Below are positions 1-8,134 of a stretch of DNA of 64,000 bases, piece after piece. The notes beneath the pieces were generated by a model. That model saw only the letters and a program-made list of their open reading frames with translations. It was not told the DNA's origin and ran no database searches. The translations under genes and the position numbers were made by a program. Source of the stretch: Deltaproteobacteria bacterium (GTDB taxonomy: Bacteria; Desulfobacterota; Dissulfuribacteria; Dissulfuribacterales; UBA3076); NCBI GenBank assembly GCA_018399745.1, contig JAGYNZ010000003.1:1-64000 (forward strand), read 5' to 3'. Within the stretch, counting starts at the first letter, position 1. The number at the start of each line of letters is the position of its first letter.

Positions 1-26
1 GCTCTAACCTGCTGAGCTACACCGCC
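1..26 (-). tRNA. partial tRNA, 5' end only
   Basis: The reverse complement of the first 26 bases reads GGCGGTG (acceptor 5' strand), TA, then a D-arm GCTC-AGCAGGTTA-GAGC. This is the standard 5' third of a bacterial tRNA. The anticodon lies beyond the window edge, so the amino acid cannot be read. GGCGG starts are common in elongator tRNA-Met, but that is only a hint. Confidence 0.85.
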
Positions 27-40
27 ATGTAGCGCGACAC

Positions 41-68
41 CTATTAACCATTTTACGAAATGTGTCAA
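41..68 (-). promoter_or_regulatory. candidate sigma-70 promoter for the partial tRNA
   Basis: On the minus strand TTGACA (68-63) is followed after 16 nt by TAATAG (46-41), about 15 nt before the tRNA 5' end. The -35 is perfect and the -10 weak. Perfect TTGACA boxes also precede tRNA-Pro, tRNA-Arg and tRNA-Leu in this window. Confidence 0.45.
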
Positions 69-302
69 GGAGAAATTCGTCGCCATATGTCTGATATTTA
101 TTTATTGTCAATTATAATCTCTGTAAGAAATTCTACTGTAAATATCTTTAGGTGACGTCACTTTTTTGATTTCCTGATCAATGTGATGTATAATTCAGGT
201 TATTTTCATCCATTGACAATCTATGGTCTTTGCATCTGGAGCATTTTAACGAAATCAGTTACTATTATAAAGTCAACCCTTCGGGCGAGTTTAAAAGGGG
301 CT

Positions 303-325
303 CTGACAAGGATTTCACTTGTCAG
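303..325. promoter_or_regulatory. 8-bp perfect inverted repeat, candidate operator
   Basis: CTGACAAG (303-310) and CTTGTCAG (318-325) are exact inverted arms separated by 7 nt. The right arm overlaps the candidate -35 box at 319-324 of the promoter for the flavin reductase gene, which is where a dimeric repressor or activator would bind. No T-run follows, so it is not a terminator. The regulator is unknown. Confidence 0.45.
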
Positions 326-345
326 CCACCCAATACGTGTATAAT
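319..345 (+). promoter_or_regulatory. candidate promoter of the flavin reductase gene
   Basis: A perfect TATAAT -10 box lies at 340-345 with TTGTCA at 319-324. The spacer is 15 nt, which is short. The -10 lies about 70 nt before the ATG at 415. Confidence 0.45.
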
Positions 346-414
346 AGAAATTCTTATATTTTGTAAATATACACCCATTTACACCTTTAAGACAGGATTA
401 GAAGGAGGACTTTC

Positions 415-885
415 ATGCAGGAACTCATTACAAAGACAGTTCCTACAGGTGTTTCGGTTGTGACAGTCAGATCCGGAGACAAGATAAACGGAATGACAGC
501 AGCATGGGTCACACAGGTCTCTTTTAAACCGGTGATGATTGCGGTATCTATTGCTCCCCAGCGTTATACTCATGGTCTGATCGAGCAATCCCGCTACTTT
601 TGCATTAATGCACTGCCGGCAGAGTCAATGGATCTGGCAAAACATTTCGGTTTTAAGAGCGGGCGTAAAACCGACAAATTCCAGGGGATAAACTATACAA
701 ACGCGATCAAGGGTTCTCCTGTCCTGGAATCGGCTTATGCCTATATTGAATGTGAGCTGGTCCATGCCTATGAGGCTGGAGATCACACCCTTTTCATTGG
801 TACAGTTGTTGATAGTTCCGAATTAAAGAAAAATGTCAAGCCCTTTATCTTTCGATGGAACGATTTTTTCGGTAAAAAACAGTAA
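415..885 (+). CDS. flavin reductase-like FMN-binding protein
   Basis: This 156-residue protein matches the single-domain flavin reductase family (FMN-binding split barrel). It opens with a stretch ending PTGVSVVTV, continues with the NGMTAAWVTQVSFKP segment that contacts FMN in this family, and has an ICINALP-like strand (FCINALP). Members reduce free flavins or act as small flavoproteins in electron transfer; the partner here is unknown. The start is set by a strong ribosome-binding site (GAAGGAGGA) 6 nt before the ATG. The TPR membrane protein follows 23 bp downstream and is probably co-transcribed. A palindrome over the -35 suggests specific regulation. Location beside dsrAB may be relevant but is not proof of a role in sulfur metabolism. 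Confidence 0.85.
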   Translation: MQELITKTVPTGVSVVTVRSGDKINGMTAAWVTQVSFKPVMIAVSIAPQRYTHGLIEQSRYFCINALPAESMDLAKHFGFKSGRKTDKFQGINYTNAIKGSPVLESAYAYIECELVHAYEAGDHTLFIGTVVDSSELKKNVKPFIFRWNDFFGKKQ

Positions 886-908
886 GATTAAGAAAGAGAT
901 AAAAATAC

Positions 909-1634
909 ATGTCTACAGACACACAGACCCCCATTTCTCCTGAACCTCAAAGAAAAAATATCTTGGAAGAGATTCTGTCCGGGCTTCCGCCTCAAATAAG
1001 GGACACATTGCAAAAATTCTTCAGAGAAATATTGGCCGGAATAATAGTGGTTGTTCTGGCAATATCTTTATGGTTCGGCTATTCAGCATATATAAACAGG
1101 CAAGAGAACCAGGCTGCTATTGCCATGGGAATGGCAGTACAGCAACAAGATCCTGTGAAAAAGATATCCGCCCTGGAAAAAATAATGCATCAACACGACC
1201 ACACAGTTGTCGGCAAGCACGCGCTATTACTCCTTGGAGCGATTCAGCGGGACTCTGGACAGATTGAATCGGCAAAAAAAAGTTTCATCCGAGCTAAACA
1301 GGAATTTTCCAGAGACAGCTTTCTGTATTACTCCGCCCTTATGGGTCTTGGCTATCTGCAGGAAGACGAGGCGAAACTGGATGAGGCGAGGCAGATGTAC
1401 AGCTCGATATGTGAGGCTCAACAGGGTTTTGATGCCATTGCCGCACTTGATTTTGCCAGGGTGTCCTCTGCCCTGGGATTCAATCAAGAGGCCCTTGAGG
1501 CCTATAACAATTACCTAGGCATGAAGCCGCAGTCATTACAGCTAGATTTTGTACGCCATCAGATAATGAAACTCTCTAACAAAGACAAAAGGCACGGGAA
1601 TGACTCTGCCCTTAAAAAGGAAAATCACGGATAA
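909..1634 (+). CDS. membrane-anchored tetratricopeptide repeat protein
   Basis: This 241-residue protein has a cytoplasmic N-terminal stretch rich in charged residues and Pro, one hydrophobic segment at about residues 41-60, and a periplasmic helical part with TPR-like pairs (for example KHALLLLGAIQRDSGQIESA and the following YSALMGLGYLQEDEAKLDEA). The layout resembles YfgM-type proteins that pair with periplasmic chaperones, but the sequence alone does not assign that role. It follows the flavin reductase gene by 23 bp. A 538-bp gap then precedes dsrA, so it is not obviously in the dsr operon. Function unknown; it probably acts as a protein-protein scaffold at the inner membrane. Confidence 0.75.
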   Translation: MSTDTQTPISPEPQRKNILEEILSGLPPQIRDTLQKFFREILAGIIVVVLAISLWFGYSAYINRQENQAAIAMGMAVQQQDPVKKISALEKIMHQHDHTVVGKHALLLLGAIQRDSGQIESAKKSFIRAKQEFSRDSFLYYSALMGLGYLQEDEAKLDEARQMYSSICEAQQGFDAIAALDFARVSSALGFNQEALEAYNNYLGMKPQSLQLDFVRHQIMKLSNKDKRHGNDSALKKENHG

Positions 1635-1987
1635 AATCCTTGTTGTGATCATTCTGGGGCATCGGCGAAACTCAGAAGCGATTTTAAACAGAATAGTTAT
1701 ATAAATGACAATATGCTGAATACCGATTCGGTTAATAAGAAAAAAATATCCTCATAATCAGATTTTCCCGCCAGTATTATACGGTCATCCTATAAAATTT
1801 GAACATAGAACTCTTTATACATTATATTGTATACAAATAATAGAATTATACTAAATATTGCATAGAATTTCTATTCTGTTGTATTTTTACAAAATCATCA
1901 ATTTATTAATGGAGAAAATTCCCTGTTCAAGATAAAATTCAAGGAAATAAACAAAGAAATGTTCGGATCTTAACTGATATTTTTGGG

Positions 1988-2014
1988 TTGACAAATGAAC
2001 TAAAAAGATATTAT
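1988..2014 (+). promoter_or_regulatory. candidate promoter of dsrABD
   Basis: TTGACA at 1988-1993 and TATTAT at 2009-2014, spacer 15 nt (short). If used, it gives a leader of about 150 nt that contains the inverted repeat at 2097-2125. Confidence 0.35.
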
Positions 2015-2096
2015 ACAGATTTCCAGTTGCAGATTTTTTTGTACTTTGCCGAATGATGATTCATTTTTTTGTGTTGGTACTGTTTTTAGTGCCGAA

Positions 2097-2125
2097 AAGG
2101 GATATGTTAGGCTATTATATCCCTT
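2097..2125. promoter_or_regulatory. 9-bp inverted repeat in the dsrA leader
   Basis: AAGGGATAT (2097-2105) and ATATCCCTT (2117-2125) are perfect inverted arms with an 11-nt loop. They end 47 nt before the dsrA ATG. There is no T-tract after the hairpin, so a protein-binding site or an mRNA structure is more likely than a terminator. Confidence 0.4.
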
Positions 2126-2172
2126 GACTGAAATTGCTGTTAACAACATTCTATTTAAGGAGGGAGAATTAA

Positions 2173-3462
2173 ATGGCAGATCTCAAAAAACATGATACTC
2201 CTCTGCTCAATGAGCTGAAAAAGGGGCCGTTTCCGAGTTTTGTTGACGATTTGGAGACGAGAGCTAACAGTGGTGTTCAATGCTGCTACGATCTTCTGGG
2301 GCAGCTGGAACTCTCTTATAACCACAAAGAGACACACTGGAAACACGGTGGTATTGTAGGTGTCTTTGGATATGGTGGCGGTGTTATCGGGCGTTACTCG
2401 GATGCCCCTAAGGAGTTCCCTTCCATTGCCCATTTTCATACCCTGCGTGTCAACCAGCCGGCCAGCAAATTTTATAATTCCAGGTTTTTGCGCAAGCTGT
2501 GTGACATGTGGGACCACCGCGGAAGCGGTATATGCAACTTTCATGGCTCAACAGGCGACATGATCCTTATTGGGACTTCAACCGATCAGCTGGAGCCCAC
2601 TTTTTATGACCTCAGCCACCAGTTTGACATGGATCTGGGCGGGTCGGGATCGAACCTCAGGACGCCTTCATGCTGCATGGGCAAGGCCCGGTGCGAATTT
2701 TCATGTCTGGATACTCAGGCCATCACCTATGACCTGACCATGACCTATCAGGACGAACTCCATCGCCCTGCATTTCCATACAAGTTCAAATTCAAGACAT
2801 CAGGCTGTCCGAATGACTGCGTGGCGGCAATCGCACGTGCCTGCACCTCTATTATCGGGACCTGGCGGGACAATATCCGTATAGACCAGAAGGCGGTTCA
2901 GGCCTATATCGGCGGAGAATTAAAGCCTAATGCAGGTGCCTTCTCAGACCGTGACTGGGGCGCTTTTGACATCCAGAAAGAAGTCATCGATCTCTGTCCT
3001 ACCAGATGTATGTGGATGGACGGCAACGAGCTCAAAATAGACGATCGTGAGTGTACCCGCTGCATGCACTGTATTAATGTTATGCCCAGTGCCCTGCGTC
3101 CCGGCGTGGATTGCGGCGCTACGATCCTGAACGGCGCAAAGGCACCGATCCTTGAGGGTGCCCAGATGTCCACCCTGATCATTCCATTTATGAAGATGGA
3201 ATATCCCTACCAAGAATTCAAAGACTATGTCGAACTGATGTGGGACTGGTGGATGGAGGAAGGCAAGAACCGGGAAAGACTTGGCGAGCTTATTCAGCGT
3301 CAGGGCCTTGCACACTATATCATCGATATACTCGGGCGTGAACCTATCCCGCAACACGTGAGAGAACCTCGGTCTAACCCGTATCCTTTCTGGAAAGAGG
3401 AAGAAGTGCCGGGTGGTTGGACCCGCAGTCTCGAGGATTTCCGTAAAAGGCATGCTGCTTAA
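2173..3462 (+). CDS. dsrA: dissimilatory sulfite reductase alpha subunit
   Basis: DsrA of the cytoplasmic alpha2-beta2 siroheme enzyme that reduces sulfite during anaerobic sulfur respiration. At 429 residues it has the usual family length. It shows the cluster-binding motifs CMGKARC (C-x5-C) and CPNDC (C-x3-C) of the sulfite reductase fold and, near residues 290-310, an inserted ferredoxin-like domain with CPTRC and CTRCMHC cysteines. The start is fixed by AAGGAGGG 8 nt before the ATG. dsrB follows after 25 bp and dsrD after that. The presence of dsrD and the strong resemblance to sulfate-reducer sequences indicate the reductive rather than the oxidative (reverse) type. A long leader with an inverted repeat lies upstream. 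Confidence 0.97.
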   Translation: MADLKKHDTPLLNELKKGPFPSFVDDLETRANSGVQCCYDLLGQLELSYNHKETHWKHGGIVGVFGYGGGVIGRYSDAPKEFPSIAHFHTLRVNQPASKFYNSRFLRKLCDMWDHRGSGICNFHGSTGDMILIGTSTDQLEPTFYDLSHQFDMDLGGSGSNLRTPSCCMGKARCEFSCLDTQAITYDLTMTYQDELHRPAFPYKFKFKTSGCPNDCVAAIARACTSIIGTWRDNIRIDQKAVQAYIGGELKPNAGAFSDRDWGAFDIQKEVIDLCPTRCMWMDGNELKIDDRECTRCMHCINVMPSALRPGVDCGATILNGAKAPILEGAQMSTLIIPFMKMEYPYQEFKDYVELMWDWWMEEGKNRERLGELIQRQGLAHYIIDILGREPIPQHVREPRSNPYPFWKEEEVPGGWTRSLEDFRKRHAA

Positions 3463-3487
3463 TTAAGCTTAAAAGGAGGCAACGATA

Positions 3488-4729
3488 ATGATTGATACTT
3501 CAATGTATAAAGATGATCCAGGCTACAACATACAAGAGCTGTTGGATAAACCCTATGACCCGGAGCTTGCCGACAGGGAATATAACCCGGACAAGCCCAT
3601 GGCGGGCCGCCTTACAGACCAGGGCCCACCCCATTTTGAACAGTTCTTTCCCGAAGTAATTAAAAAGAACTATGGAAAGTGGCTCACCCATGAGTTCCTC
3701 CAATCTGGTGTCATCAAATATACCAGCGAGACGGGTGATGTCATGTGGGTGGTACGGTGCGCCACGCCCCGGTTGGTCACCACCAACCTGCTCCGCGAGA
3801 TTGCGGACATTGCGGACAAGTTCTGCGAAGGCTGCTGCCGCTGGACCACCCGGAACAGCCTGGAGTGGCACGTTACAGATGAAGGGACCCTGAAGGAACT
3901 CATTGAATTCCTGAATAATCTCAAACATCCGGGTGGCTCATACAAATTCCCTATCGGAGGCACCGGTGCAGGAATAACTAATATCGTCCATACCCAGGGC
4001 TGGATACACTGTCATACCCCGGCTACTGATGCATCCGGTATGGTAAAGTCAGTCATGGACGACATGTTTGAATACTGGAATAGCCATAAGCTGCCGGCCA
4101 AACTGCGCATTTCCATGGCCTGCTGCCTCAACATGTGCGGTGCGGTCCACTGCTCGGACATAGCCCTTTTGGGGATCCACAGAAAGCCTCCTTTTGTCGA
4201 GGATGATCGTATCACAGGGGTCTGTGAGGTCCCGCTGGCAATAGCTGCCTGCCCTACGGCGGCCATTAAGCCCGCCACGGTTGAACTTGCAGACGGCAAG
4301 AAGGTTAAGTCCGTCCGCGTGAAGAATGAGCGCTGCATGTTCTGCGGCAACTGCTACACCATGTGTCCCGCCATGCCGCTGGCCGACGAAGAGGGAGACG
4401 GCGTGGCCATACTGGCCGGTGGAAAGATCTCCAACCGGATTACCAGGCCTTCATTTTCCAAATTGATTGTTCCATATATTCCGAATGAACTGCCTCGTTT
4501 TGACAGTGTGTGCAAGATAGTCAGACAGATTGTTGAGGCCTACGAGAAAGGTGCAAATAAGTATGAGCGCCTTGGAGATTGGGCAACAAGGGTAGGCTGG
4601 GAACGGTTCTTCGAGCAGTGTAATTTGCCCTTCACGGATAAGTCTATCGACGACTACCGTCTTGCGTATGATACATATCATACAACCACCCAGTTTAAAT
4701 GGAGTTCTCATACCGATAAAATGATGTAG
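3488..4729 (+). CDS. dsrB: dissimilatory sulfite reductase beta subunit
   Basis: DsrB, partner of DsrA and holder of the catalytically active siroheme in the known enzymes. It shows CEGCCRW, the [11 protein letters not shown] segment (C-x3-C) for the siroheme-linked [4Fe-4S] cluster, and a ferredoxin insert with [12 protein letters not shown]. It has 413 residues, about 30 more than the roughly 380 typical of DsrB; the extra length is mostly in the N-terminal arm (residues 1-50, rich in Asp, Pro and Tyr). The start has a clear GGAGG 9 nt upstream. dsrD follows 22 bp downstream. Expressed with dsrA from one transcript. Confidence 0.97.
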   Translation: MIDTSMYKDDPGYNIQELLDKPYDPELADREYNPDKPMAGRLTDQGPPHFEQFFPEVIKKNYGKWLTHEFLQSGVIKYTSETGDVMWVVRCATPRLVTTNLLREIADIADKFCEGCCRWTTRNSLEWHVTDEGTLKELIEFLNNLKHPGGSYKFPIGGTGAGITNIVHTQGWIHCHTPATDASGMVKSVMDDMFEYWNSHKLPAKLRISMACCLNMCGAVHCSDIALLGIHRKPPFVEDDRITGVCEVPLAIAACPTAAIKPATVELADGKKVKSVRVKNERCMFCGNCYTMCPAMPLADEEGDGVAILAGGKISNRITRPSFSKLIVPYIPNELPRFDSVCKIVRQIVEAYEKGANKYERLGDWATRVGWERFFEQCNLPFTDKSIDDYRLAYDTYHTTTQFKWSSHTDKMM

Positions 4730-4751
4730 TGGATTAAATGAGGTAATTATT

Positions 4752-5006
4752 ATGGCAGTGGACAAAGAAGAACTTAAAGAAAAAATCGTGGAATTTGCCA
4801 CCAAGAAGTCAAAATTCAAGTCCAAGATGTATATTAAGGACTTGTATAAGGCAGACCCGGATGCCAAGCCACGTGAGGTAAAAAACGCGGCCAACGAGCT
4901 GGTGAGAGAAGGAAGACTGGAGTTCTTTTCTTCCGGCAGCACGACCATGTATGGTGTACCCGGGTTTGGCAAATCCGAGGCGCAACAGTTCGAAGGTGAA
5001 GAATAA
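4752..5006 (+). CDS. dsrD: sulfite reductase-associated protein DsrD
   Basis: 84 residues, close to the 78 of characterised DsrD. The body (VEFATKKSKFKSKMYIKDL, then a KPREVKNAANELVREGRLEF segment) is the winged-helix fold of the family. DsrD is known as an allosteric activator of DsrAB and is a marker for the reductive pathway. The gene follows dsrB closely and is the last of the transcript: a hairpin with a T-rich tail begins 54 bp after the stop. Confidence 0.95.
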   Translation: MAVDKEELKEKIVEFATKKSKFKSKMYIKDLYKADPDAKPREVKNAANELVREGRLEFFSSGSTTMYGVPGFGKSEAQQFEGEE

Positions 5007-5057
5007 ACGCAAACTTATAATATGTAAAATTGCAAACAGGCTTTAAAGCCAGCAAAC

Positions 5058-5096
5058 AAAGGGCCTTCTATGGAATTCTACAGGAGGCCCTTTTTA
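5058..5096 (+). terminator. rho-independent terminator of dsrABD
   Basis: GGGCCT (5061-5066) pairs with AGGCCC (5085-5090), preceded by AAA and followed by TTTTTATT. It lies between dsrD and the convergent YkgJ-type gene. Confidence 0.75.
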
Positions 5097-5130
5097 TTGC
5101 TGCAAGATGGCTTTTTGTTGTGTAATCGCG

Positions 5131-5775
5131 TTATTTGTGATCCATCAGCAGCGTCCTGACGCCCTCAATAATGGATCTCACCGGTCGTCCAAAGAAAAAC
5201 TCCAGTTCGGTTTCTTTAACCCCCATACTCTCAACCACCTTTTTGCGAAAGGCCTCATCAGTTGAAATCATCCGGTCTATTTCAGGATTGCTTTGCCGGG
5301 TTCCTTCTTGTGAACCCGCCTCACTGAGCAAACTATAAATTCGTCCAGGAGGAAAGCTCCGCTCATAGGCCGATATCAGTCCCTCAACGGCAGAGCCTTT
5401 TGGACAGAGATCAACACGTGACAGGAGGTCTTTCATGAAAAGATCTTCAAGATCCTTGGTATCCCAGCATTTGAGGACCCTGCATTCCAGGGGACGGCTC
5501 TCATAAATGCCACAGGCATGTTGATCTGCATCGTAGAACGTGCAAGTGCTTGACCCATCCCTGTTTTTTACCTTAATCATTTCATACGATAGTTCTACAA
5601 GCCTCTCCTCAAGGGGATTAAATGCCAGCTCTCCTGCCCTAAGAGTAAAGAGGTGTATCGGCCTCAGGGTACCCTTCTGCAGAAAAATCCTGTCCTCGGA
5701 GTGGAGAGCAGGGCCGCCTTTTTCGCAGCATGTGCCGCACCGTATACAGGACCTGATTTTTTTTTTCGATTCCAT
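5131..5775 (-). CDS. YkgJ-family cysteine-cluster protein
   Basis: 214 residues. The N-terminal CIRCGTCC and the later cysteines in the TCTFYDADQHACGIYESRP and LECRVLKC segments form the pattern of the YkgJ/FliB-type cysteine cluster family, thought to bind Zn or an Fe-S cluster. The C-terminal third (after about residue 120) is helical and has no recognised motif. It points away from a second YkgJ-type gene, with only 39 bp between the two starts, so the pair must share a compact divergent promoter. It lies directly behind dsrABD and is convergent with it. A maturation or metal-handling role is possible, but nothing here proves it. Confidence 0.75.
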   Translation of the reverse strand: MESKKKIRSCIRCGTCCEKGGPALHSEDRIFLQKGTLRPIHLFTLRAGELAFNPLEERLVELSYEMIKVKNRDGSSTCTFYDADQHACGIYESRPLECRVLKCWDTKDLEDLFMKDLLSRVDLCPKGSAVEGLISAYERSFPPGRIYSLLSEAGSQEGTRQSNPEIDRMISTDEAFRKKVVESMGVKETELEFFFGRPVRSIIEGVRTLLMDHK

Positions 5776-5814
5776 AGTAAATATACTTCCTGTATTGTAT
5801 TGTTATCAGGTAAT

Positions 5815-6381
5815 ATGCGCATTCAAAAGGATATACCTGTGTTTAAAGACCTTGAAAATCTGTTCGATTTCGCTGACAGGGCAGTAGCGGATGTACAGAA
5901 ACGCTACAGTAAGGAAGTGCGTTGCAAAAAGGGCTGTAATGACTGCTGCTATGCGGTATTTGACATCTCATTAATAGAAGCATTCTATATACGCCATCAT
6001 TTTGATTCACTTGGCAGAAAGCAGAGACGCGCTGCCCTGAATATTGCAAAAAAGGCCTTAAAGACCTGGAATCATTTAGCCACGACCCAGGCAGACCTCT
6101 CATTTGCCCGTATCAGATGCCCTCTGTTAACTGACGACGGAGAATGCGCCTGCTATAATGCCCGGCCAATAAACTGCCGCACCTATGGAATACCCACTTT
6201 GATAGATAATAAAAGTCATGTATGCGGACTCTCCGGTTTTGAACAGGGAAAAATCTATCCTGCCCTTAATCTGGAACCCCTGCAAAAAAGACTCTATGAA
6301 CTATCTGCAGAATTGAATGATAAGGATCTCGGCAGAAGACGTTGGCCAGTGGCCGCCGTACTCCTTGATAATATTGTATAA
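5815..6381 (+). CDS. YkgJ-family cysteine-cluster protein, second copy
   Basis: 188 residues with the same fold as its divergent neighbour but a different cysteine arrangement: CKKGCNDCC near residue 40, then RCPLLTDDGECACYNARP and NCRTYG. An upstream in-frame Met at 5653 exists, but it would place 54 residues inside the divergent gene and those residues do not look like the family; the ATG at 5815 gives a normal N-terminus (MRIQKDIPVFKDLENLFDFA). The stop lies 1 bp from the stop of the convergent TPR gene. Ligand unknown; the cysteine set suggests Zn or Fe-S binding. Confidence 0.75.
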   Translation: MRIQKDIPVFKDLENLFDFADRAVADVQKRYSKEVRCKKGCNDCCYAVFDISLIEAFYIRHHFDSLGRKQRRAALNIAKKALKTWNHLATTQADLSFARIRCPLLTDDGECACYNARPINCRTYGIPTLIDNKSHVCGLSGFEQGKIYPALNLEPLQKRLYELSAELNDKDLGRRRWPVAAVLLDNIV

Positions 6382-6382
6382 A

Positions 6383-6988
6383 TCATTTATTGGAAGCCCC
6401 GGCCGACATGGCCTCCTCAACTATCTTGATGCCCTTTTCAAGTATCTCCGCTCTCTCCCTGTATGCCGCGCCCTGATATATTCCATGTGCAGTCCTATAG
6501 GCATCCAGGGCCTTATCCAGTTCATTCCTCTTCTGATAGATATCACCGATTCCTGTAAGATACAGCCCGGCCTTGCCGATATCCCCGAGCTTTTCCACAA
6601 GCTCAAGTGCTCGAAAATAATATGGAAGTACCCTATCCAGATTCCCTAATTGTCTGTAGAGATCAATGATTTTCTCTGCCAGCAAGACAGTGCTAACTGG
6701 ATCGTTATTCTTCTCGCATATTGCCAGCGCCCTCTGATAGGCAGGTACGGCCCCCTTGAAATTACCCCGCATTGTGCGAAGATCCCCTATCTTCTCGCAG
6801 ATGTTTGCAACCTCCACGTCCTTTCCGTCAGCGGCTTCAAAAATTTCAAGGACCTTCTCAAATTTCTCCAATGCGTCTAGGGACCTCCCCTGGGCACTCA
6901 TGACTTTTGCCTCCTGGTACATGAGTTCAGCACCGGACAACTCTTTATCTTTATCTGCTTTCACATGCGAAGCCGCTTGCTCATCCAT
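6383..6988 (-). CDS. tetratricopeptide repeat protein
   Basis: 201 residues with no signal peptide or membrane segment, so probably cytoplasmic. At least four TPR pairs can be traced (GRSLDALEKFEKVLEIFE, GNFKGAVPAYQRALAICE, GNLDRVLPYYFRALELVE, NELDKALDAYRTAHGIYQ). It is the last gene of a minus-strand run of three: the HEAT-repeat gene ends 15 bp upstream. As a TPR protein it should bind a partner, perhaps one of the neighbours. No specific function can be named. Confidence 0.8.
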   Translation of the reverse strand: MDEQAASHVKADKDKELSGAELMYQEAKVMSAQGRSLDALEKFEKVLEIFEAADGKDVEVANICEKIGDLRTMRGNFKGAVPAYQRALAICEKNNDPVSTVLLAEKIIDLYRQLGNLDRVLPYYFRALELVEKLGDIGKAGLYLTGIGDIYQKRNELDKALDAYRTAHGIYQGAAYRERAEILEKGIKIVEEAMSAGASNK

Positions 6989-7003
6989 TTTATATCACTC
7001 CTG

Positions 7004-8125
7004 TTAAATATCCGGCCGACACTCAATACGCTCGACGGCCTCGCCAGCCAACTCGCTTATGGTGGTAGACCTGATGGATTGACCATCAAAAAATCTGAGT
7101 TCCCCGGTATCGTCTGCCATTTCTTGTATGGCCTTTAACGCCTCCCTGGCCTTCATACGTCCAAATGCCCAGACTGCAAGACCCCGTATTTTTGGCTCCT
7201 GATTCTTCAAAAAGGCAAATAAGGCAAAAAATTCGCTGGCCCTTACGACCTGGGGATGCAGCTCACCAACTCGACCGATCGCCCAAAGTACGGCCGGGCA
7301 AGAGGGCGGATCGTTTATGAATCCCAGTATATGCCGCACGAACGAGCCGTATATCTTTGGTTGGGCACGAATTATTTCGCCTATTGTCTCTATAGATCCC
7401 CAGTTCGTAGCTGCCGAATCACTGCTGGCCAGCAGGAGCCTCCTTGTCAGGTCACCCACGAGACTCGGCCTTTCCGTTGCCAAGGCCCCTGCTACCGCGC
7501 CCAGCGTGGTAATTGCCTTCCACATCAGCATCTCATCTGTTGAATACAGAAGACGTTGAATCTTTCTTAAAACCAGGGGGTCTTCCAGGGCCATTATCCT
7601 GAGCTTTTCGACTTCTACATTCTGTACAAGTTCCTTGACCTGTTGTTTAGAGTAGCGATGTGATCTCCTTTCAAAATATGCCCTATCTCTCTCTTCATCA
7701 GAACTCCGCGTTTCTGAAAGTAATTCCATTTTCTCCTTGACACCATCATGCGTGACTTGGCGAATATCTTTTGACATTCTGATAAAGACCAGCCCCGCCC
7801 TCACCGCTCTGTCGTCCTGTGACCGGCCTGTAGGTTGTACAAGATTGGATTCAATATCATAATTCTCTAAAAAGGCATCCTGATAGTCCTCTCCTGGCGT
7901 AAGACTCCAGGCCAAATCCCAGTCATCATTGCAGGCAAAGCCGAGCGCCTCAACCCAGGCTGCACCGAGATTGTGTCCTGTGGCATCGTGTACATATACC
8001 GCCCCGCACTCGCAGGCCCCGCAGTCAAAATCTCCAAGTCTCCTTGGCTCCACCTTTTTGGGACGATCAATCGGACTGTCACAGAATGGACAGACCGGCT
8101 TGTAAGCACTCCTTCCCCTTGCCAT
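7004..8125 (-). CDS. zinc-ribbon/HEAT-repeat protein, DVU0298-like
   Basis: 373 residues. The N-terminus has a metal-binding pattern CPFC (residues 12-15) followed by CGACEC near residue 35. Residues from about 150 to the end form ARM/HEAT-like helical repeats (PLVLRKIQRLLYS, LWAIGRVGELHPQVV, LAVWAFGRMKAREALKAI). This combination matches, as far as I recall, the family named after DVU0298 of Desulfovibrio vulgaris, largely confined to sulfur-reducing Desulfobacterota; that match is from memory and needs a search. It is the middle gene of a TPR-HEAT-TPR operon with gaps of 9 and 15 bp, placed between dsrABD and dsrMKJOP. Probably a cytoplasmic scaffold; biochemical role unknown. Confidence 0.65.
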   Translation of the reverse strand: MARGRSAYKPVCPFCDSPIDRPKKVEPRRLGDFDCGACECGAVYVHDATGHNLGAAWVEALGFACNDDWDLAWSLTPGEDYQDAFLENYDIESNLVQPTGRSQDDRAVRAGLVFIRMSKDIRQVTHDGVKEKMELLSETRSSDEERDRAYFERRSHRYSKQQVKELVQNVEVEKLRIMALEDPLVLRKIQRLLYSTDEMLMWKAITTLGAVAGALATERPSLVGDLTRRLLLASSDSAATNWGSIETIGEIIRAQPKIYGSFVRHILGFINDPPSCPAVLWAIGRVGELHPQVVRASEFFALFAFLKNQEPKIRGLAVWAFGRMKAREALKAIQEMADDTGELRFFDGQSIRSTTISELAGEAVERIECRPDI

Positions 8126-8134
8126 AAACAGATC

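Larger units (their letters stand above)
27..414. other. intergenic region upstream of the flavin reductase gene
   Basis: This AT-rich spacer of 388 bp holds the minus-strand tRNA promoter at its left end and, near the right end, a palindrome and promoter for the plus-strand gene. A short open frame from about 230 has no ribosome-binding site, runs into the flavin reductase gene in another frame and looks non-coding. Confidence 0.6.
1635..2172. other. long AT-rich leader region of dsrAB
   Basis: These 538 bp carry no credible ORF on either strand. They are much richer in A+T than the flanking genes. The right half has a candidate promoter (1988-2014), a 9-bp perfect inverted repeat (2097-2125) and the dsrA ribosome-binding site. 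I see no clear terminator for the upstream pair. Confidence 0.6.

Noticed and set aside
230-463. 77-codon plus-strand frame before the flavin reductase gene
   Set aside because: No ribosome-binding site, no family resemblance, and it overlaps the promoter, the palindrome and the real gene start.
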